A stretch of DNA of 26,042 nucleotides from F1-20-MAGs119 sp041164425. GTDB taxonomy: Bacteria > Actinomycetota > Acidimicrobiia > Acidimicrobiales > Ilumatobacteraceae. The notes beneath the pieces were generated by a model. That model was not told the DNA's origin, did not search any database, and saw only the letters and a program-made list of their open reading frames with translations. Of this stretch, positions 23,093 through 26,042 are shown piece after piece. The position numbers and the translations under genes are program-made. Positions within the stretch are counted from its first letter, which is position 1; every line of letters begins with the position of its first letter. Where the stretch lies: assembly GCA_041164425.1 (NCBI GenBank), contig JBEAPO010000041.1, positions 1-26,042 on the forward strand, read 5' to 3'.

Positions 23093-24136
23093 TCAAACGC
23101 GTCGATTTTGTCGCCACAGCGCCGGTGTCTCCCAACGGGCCTCGTCAGGTGCGACCGTGCGACCGGGCGCCACGAGCTCGTCGATACGGTCGAGAACTGC
23201 GCTCGACAGCGAAAGATCTTCGGCGCCGAGCAGCGTCGTCAGGTGTTCCATGATGCGTGGGCCAATGATCGCGGAGGTGACACCCGGATGGTGCAACACC
23301 CACCCAAGCGCAAGATGCGCGAGCGAAACCCCGATCGAATCGGCGATCTCGACAAGCGACTCGACGAGGTCGACCTTCTGACTGTTCACCGGATCGGCGA
23401 GGTCGAAGCGAGCCGGCGCCCGCGCGGCACGTCCTTCGCTGCGTTGACCCGAGTTCCTTCTGTAGGTTCCCGACAGCCAACCGCCGTTCAACGGACTCCA
23501 CACAAGCGTGCCCATGTTCAACTTCCGACACGTGGGCAACAAATCACGCTCGATCCAGCGCACGAAGATGCTGTACGGCGGCTGTTCCGTGCTGAATGGA
23601 ATGAGATTGTTCGTGTCGGCCACCCATGCGGCCTCGACGAGATGCTCAGCGGGAAATGTCGAACAACCGAAGGCACGGATCTTTCCCATGTGGACAAGGT
23701 CGTTGAGCGCCGACAGCGACTCTTCGATCGGGACGTTCGGATCGGGTCGGTGCAATTGATAGAGATCGATCCAATCGGTGCCGAGACGGCGCAGGCTGTC
23801 GTCACAGGCTTTCATGATGTAACGGCGACTGTTGCCCCACGTGTTCGGTACGCGGTTGGTCGAGAATGGTCCGCCGTCGAGCGGGAAGTGACACTTCGTC
23901 GCGAGCACGACGCCATCCCGCTTCGCGCCCTTCAATGCTTTGCCCGTGATGATCTCGCTCTCCCCCGCGGAATACACATCGGCTGTGTCGACGAAATTTA
24001 TGCCATGGTCGATGGCGCGGTCGACGATCCGCGCACAATCGTCGTGGTCGGTGTTACCCCAAGCACCGAACATCATGTTTCCGAGGCAGAGTGGCGACAC
24101 GAGCATTCCCGTTCGGCCGAGAGGTCTGTAGTCCAT
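23093..24136 (-). CDS. Aldo-keto reductase
   Basis: This NADP(H)-linked oxidoreductase of the (beta/alpha)8 type has 347 residues. The catalytic tetrad is visible: Asp and Tyr in NFVDTADVYSAGESE, Lys in LATKCHFPLDG and His in WIDLYQLHRPDPN. Cofactor-binding stretches are WSPLNGGWLSGTYR and the final IIGPRIMEHL segment. The N-terminus MDYRPLGRTGMLVSPLCLGNM is typical of the YajO/PhdG-like branch, which reduces ketones or aldehydes of unknown identity. The ATG at 24136 is four bp after the upstream stop. A role in lipid or secondary metabolite processing beside the racemase and hydrolase is inference. Confidence 0.94.
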   Translation of the reverse strand: MDYRPLGRTGMLVSPLCLGNMMFGAWGNTDHDDCARIVDRAIDHGINFVDTADVYSAGESEIITGKALKGAKRDGVVLATKCHFPLDGGPFSTNRVPNTWGNSRRYIMKACDDSLRRLGTDWIDLYQLHRPDPNVPIEESLSALNDLVHMGKIRAFGCSTFPAEHLVEAAWVADTNNLIPFSTEQPPYSIFVRWIERDLLPTCRKLNMGTLVWSPLNGGWLSGTYRRNSGQRSEGRAARAPARFDLADPVNSQKVDLVESLVEIADSIGVSLAHLALGWVLHHPGVTSAIIGPRIMEHLTTLLGAEDLSLSSAVLDRIDELVAPGRTVAPDEARWETPALWRQNRRV

Positions 24137-24140
24137 CCCG

Positions 24141-24857
24141 TCAACCTAGAAGATCTGCGAACGCATCGGCGAGACGCCGACGCGCGCCGAAAGTGCGCAC
24201 GCCCCACCAGAAAAGGTCACGGCCGTCGATGATCCGCACGTCGGTGATGCCGGTTGTTTCGACGACTTCTGACACATGGCGCTCCGTAAACGCGTACGGC
24301 TCGGTCGGCAACAACACCACGTCGACCCCACGACGGTCCCGGACGTTCGCGAGTTCGTCGATGTCGACCTCGGGGTAGGAAGTTGGGCTACCTGCATGGG
24401 ATACACCGACACCAACCGAGCCGAGGAGCGCGGCACCGTACGTCGCGGCGTTGATCGTCATCCAAGGTCGTCGCCAAATCGGCACGAACGCCGTGATGCG
24501 CGGTGCTGAAACTGCGCTCGCGGCGGTGGTTGACTCGGCGACCGCGACACCGATGCGTGCCGCCAGCCTTCGCAACTCCGACTCGGCGGATTCGACCGAG
24601 GTGACGTGAAGATCGAGCACCTGAATGCCCCGGCGCATCAGTTCTCTGGCGTCATCCCGACGATTCTCTTCGCGGTCGACAACGACCAGATCGGGAGCCA
24701 ACTTCTCGATTGCGCCGATGTCGGGGTCTTTGGTGCCGCCGACGTGGCGAAGCGAAGGCTGTTCGCAGAATCTCGTGCACGCTGCAGGCTCGATGCCCCA
24801 GGCAAGCAATGTCTCAGTCACGCTGGGAACAAGACTGACGACGCGCACGCTATTCAT
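24141..24857 (-). CDS. Helical-backbone metal receptor (BtuF/FepB-like fold) without signal peptide
   Basis: The 238 residues follow the class III periplasmic-binding fold used for cobalamin and ferric siderophores. Seen are VVSLVPSVTETLLAWGI, the VGGTKDPDIGAIEKLAPDLVVV module, a linking long helix (SVESAESELRRLAARIGV) and a second lobe with RRPWMTINAATYGAALLGSVG and the VVLLPTEPYAFTERHV strand. No signal peptide or lipobox precedes the first lobe: the protein starts MNSVRVVSLV and enters the fold at once. It therefore looks cytoplasmic, unlike transporter receptors, and no ABC permease or ATPase is nearby. The ATG is 20 bp after the bPH2/SHOCT gene stop. Ligand unknown. Confidence 0.85.
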   Translation of the reverse strand: MNSVRVVSLVPSVTETLLAWGIEPAACTRFCEQPSLRHVGGTKDPDIGAIEKLAPDLVVVDREENRRDDARELMRRGIQVLDLHVTSVESAESELRRLAARIGVAVAESTTAASAVSAPRITAFVPIWRRPWMTINAATYGAALLGSVGVGVSHAGSPTSYPEVDIDELANVRDRRGVDVVLLPTEPYAFTERHVSEVVETTGITDVRIIDGRDLFWWGVRTFGARRRLADAFADLLG

Positions 24858-24860
24858 GTC

Positions 24861-24876
24861 CTTCGAACCGTCGAAG
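24861..24876. repeat. Small hairpin between the PH/SHOCT and metal-receptor genes
   Basis: CTTCGA-ACCG-TCGAAG forms a six-bp perfect stem with a four-base loop in the 20-bp gap, right in front of the metal-receptor ATG. It could reduce ribosome access or be chance; the downstream genes show no other promoter. Confidence 0.35.
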
Positions 24877-24877
24877 T

Positions 24878-25495
24878 TCAGCCACCGAGGAGGCGGCGCT
24901 TCTCACGGTCGAACTCCTCGCGCGTGAGACTGCCACGCTGCAAAAGGCCCTCGAGTTTCTCGAGTTGGGTCGCGACGTCGTCACGACCACCCTGGACGTA
25001 CCCTGCCCTCAGATCGATCCGTCGCTGCACGTGTTTCAGCAGGATCTTTTTCACCTCGTGGGGGCGCTTGATGTCGGTGAACCGCTGTTGGCCATCTTGA
25101 CCGCCGGACTCGATAAGTAGATCACCTGCCCCCAGAATTCGCTCGACGATCGTCTGGTTGAAGTTGACGTTGTTCACGCGCTCGAGGGGAATCTCGACGC
25201 CCTTCTTCGAAATCAGACCTTCCTGGTAAATGACGCGAGCATTCGTGATGGCGAAGTTCGTGAATCGCCACTGGAGGTATTCCCAGCAAATCCACGTGAG
25301 CGTCAACGCGACGACGACAGCCAAGCCTTTCGGTAACCACTCCATGAATCCCCCGTCGATCTGCGATGCACCGAGATACCACGCGACGATCGCAGCCACG
25401 GCCGCACCGCCGGATCGGGCGAAATACCACCAATGAGGGTGGATGTCGAGAATGAATTCCTCGTTTTCGTTGAGATGCTTGGGCGACAACGGCAT
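24878..25495 (-). CDS. Membrane protein with bacterial PH (bPH2/DUF304) domain and C-terminal SHOCT domain
   Basis: This 205-residue protein has two adjacent membrane helices (about 26-44 and 54-73), then a YdbS-type bacterial PH domain (about 75-155, with ITNARVIYQEGLISKKGVEI and LERVNNVNFNQTIVERILG). It ends in a SHOCT motif (QLEKLEGLLQRGSLTREEFD, followed by REKRRLL). It opens with SPKHLNENEEFILDIHPHWWYF, which is typical of bPH2 proteins. SHOCT commonly mediates oligomer or membrane association; a function is not established for this family. A GGTGA-type ribosome site lies six bases before the ATG. It is divergent from the UvrD-like helicase gene with only 29 bp between the two start codons, and appears to head the eight-gene operon. 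Confidence 0.88.
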   Translation of the reverse strand: MPLSPKHLNENEEFILDIHPHWWYFARSGGAAVAAIVAWYLGASQIDGGFMEWLPKGLAVVVALTLTWICWEYLQWRFTNFAITNARVIYQEGLISKKGVEIPLERVNNVNFNQTIVERILGAGDLLIESGGQDGQQRFTDIKRPHEVKKILLKHVQRRIDLRAGYVQGGRDDVATQLEKLEGLLQRGSLTREEFDREKRRLLGG

Positions 25496-25511
25496 GACGT
25501 CACCTTATTAC

Positions 25512-25517
25512 TAGCGT
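25512..25517 (+). promoter_or_regulatory. Putative -10 of leaderless promoter for the UvrD-like gene
   Basis: TAGCGT (TANNNT) ends seven nt before the ATG at 25525, with no ribosome site in between, so transcription would start at the start codon. It sits inside the 29-bp divergent gap shared with the PH/SHOCT gene. No clear -35 is visible. Confidence 0.4.
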
Positions 25518-25524
25518 GACAGCC

Positions 25525-26042
25525 ATGACTGCGGCGGCTCTCCTTTTGGCACTCGATGCCGAGCAGCGCACCGCCGTCACTGCCCCGGCTGACGCGGTCA
25601 TCGTGCTCGCAGGTGCAGGGTCGGGCAAGACAACCGTCCTCACCCGTCGCATCGCCCACCGCGTGGAAGAGGCAACCGCCGATGCCGAGCACACGCTGGC
25701 AATCACCTTCACCCGAGAAGCGGCAGCGCAATTGAAGCTGCGTTCTCCACGGGGTATCCACACCGGAACATTCCACGCAGTTGCCTTCGCACTCCTTCGG
25801 CAACGCCTCGCCGATCTCAATCGTGCGGTACCGACGATCCTTACCAACCGACACGGCATGATGAGAGAAGCGATGCAACCGCTTCAAATGGGCGTGCCCG
25901 TTCACGAAGCTCTCGCGGAATACGAATGGATGCAAGCACGGGCGCTCTCGCCCGATGACTACCCCGACGCTTCCACTGCGGCAAAGCGCAACGTGAAGTC
26001 GCCCGAAACGCTGGTCCGCCTCTTCTCGGAATATGAAAGACT
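25525..26042 (+). CDS. UvrD/Rep-family superfamily 1 DNA helicase, N-terminal part (cut by window edge)
   Basis: The open frame runs from the ATG at 25525 to the window end (about 172 codons) and is 3'-incomplete, so it has no stop here. Motifs seen are the Q-motif-like LDAEQRTAV, Walker A VLAGAGSGKTTVLTRR, motif Ia LAITFTREAAAQLKLR and motif Ib IHTGTFHAVAFALLR. These identify a superfamily 1A 3'-5' helicase of the UvrD/PcrA/UvrD2 group. The compact N-terminus is like UvrD2, but the part that would distinguish UvrD2, PcrA or an AdnB-like nuclease-helicase lies outside the window. Expected roles are unwinding in repair or restart of replication. Confidence 0.9.
   Translation, partial: MTAAALLLALDAEQRTAVTAPADAVIVLAGAGSGKTTVLTRRIAHRVEEATADAEHTLAITFTREAAAQLKLRSPRGIHTGTFHAVAFALLRQRLADLNRAVPTILTNRHGMMREAMQPLQMGVPVHEALAEYEWMQARALSPDDYPDASTAAKRNVKSPETLVRLFSEYER

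Noticed and set aside
1..26042. tRNA, rRNA, 4.5S RNA, CRISPR, IS elements, prophage or toxin-antitoxin genes
   Set aside because: I looked through the gaps and found no cloverleaf, regular repeat-spacer pattern, transposase or att-like direct repeats. Almost all space is coding.

Overview
The window is chromosomal DNA from a GC-rich, high-coding-density bacterium. It looks like an actinomycete, and Acidimicrobiia is my best guess. The grounds are a SepIVA-type DivIVA protein beside a DUF177 gene, an FtsY with an N-terminal membrane anchor, a GTP-type PEP carboxykinase, an AMACR/MCR racemase, an MshB-like deacetylase, frequent GTG starts and several apparently leaderless promoters. The lineage is inferred from gene content; no rRNA gene is present to confirm it. 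I see no rRNA, tRNA, IS element, prophage or CRISPR. No stretch longer than about 125 bp lacks a gene.

Region 1 (1-16739, almost all minus strand; transcription runs right to left) is the conserved translation / lipid / chromosome / secretion cluster. Its order is fakA - recG - [a small zinc-ribbon gene on the plus strand] - rsmD - coaD - sepIVA-like - DUF177 - rpmF - plsX - acpP - rnc - mutM - smc - ftsY - ECF sigma - anti-sigma-like membrane protein - ffh (cut by the window start). Gaps are mostly below 60 bp and several genes overlap. The cluster joins acyl-phosphate and acyl-carrier metabolism (FakA, PlsX, AcpP), ribosome and RNA maturation (L32, RsmD, RNase III), DNA repair and structure (RecG, MutM, SMC), septation (SepIVA-like) and the two SRP GTPases. 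The unusual part is a sigma/anti-sigma pair lying between ftsY and ffh.

Region 2 (16740-19193, plus strand) holds rpmB (L28), a divergent cold-shock-domain-like gene and GTP-dependent PEP carboxykinase. The pckG leader contains an inverted repeat that could compete with a stem covering the Shine-Dalgarno sequence.

Region 3 (19227-25495, minus strand) is probably one eight-gene operon. In transcription order it holds: a bacterial-PH/SHOCT membrane protein, a metal/corrinoid-binding-fold protein without a signal peptide, an aldo-keto reductase, an alpha/beta hydrolase, alpha-methylacyl-CoA racemase, an MshB-like PIG-L deacetylase, a histidine phosphatase and a four-TM protein. It ends at a 17-bp-stem hairpin shared with the convergent pckG.

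Region 4 (25525-end, plus strand) is the start of a UvrD-family helicase.

Most of the window is ordinary core genome, and I do not see a defence island or an obvious new multi-gene machine. The best leads are the I78-like domain on the anti-sigma protein, the coupled deacetylase-phosphatase pair, the pckG leader, the 55-residue zinc-ribbon gene and the recurring leaderless promoter layout.
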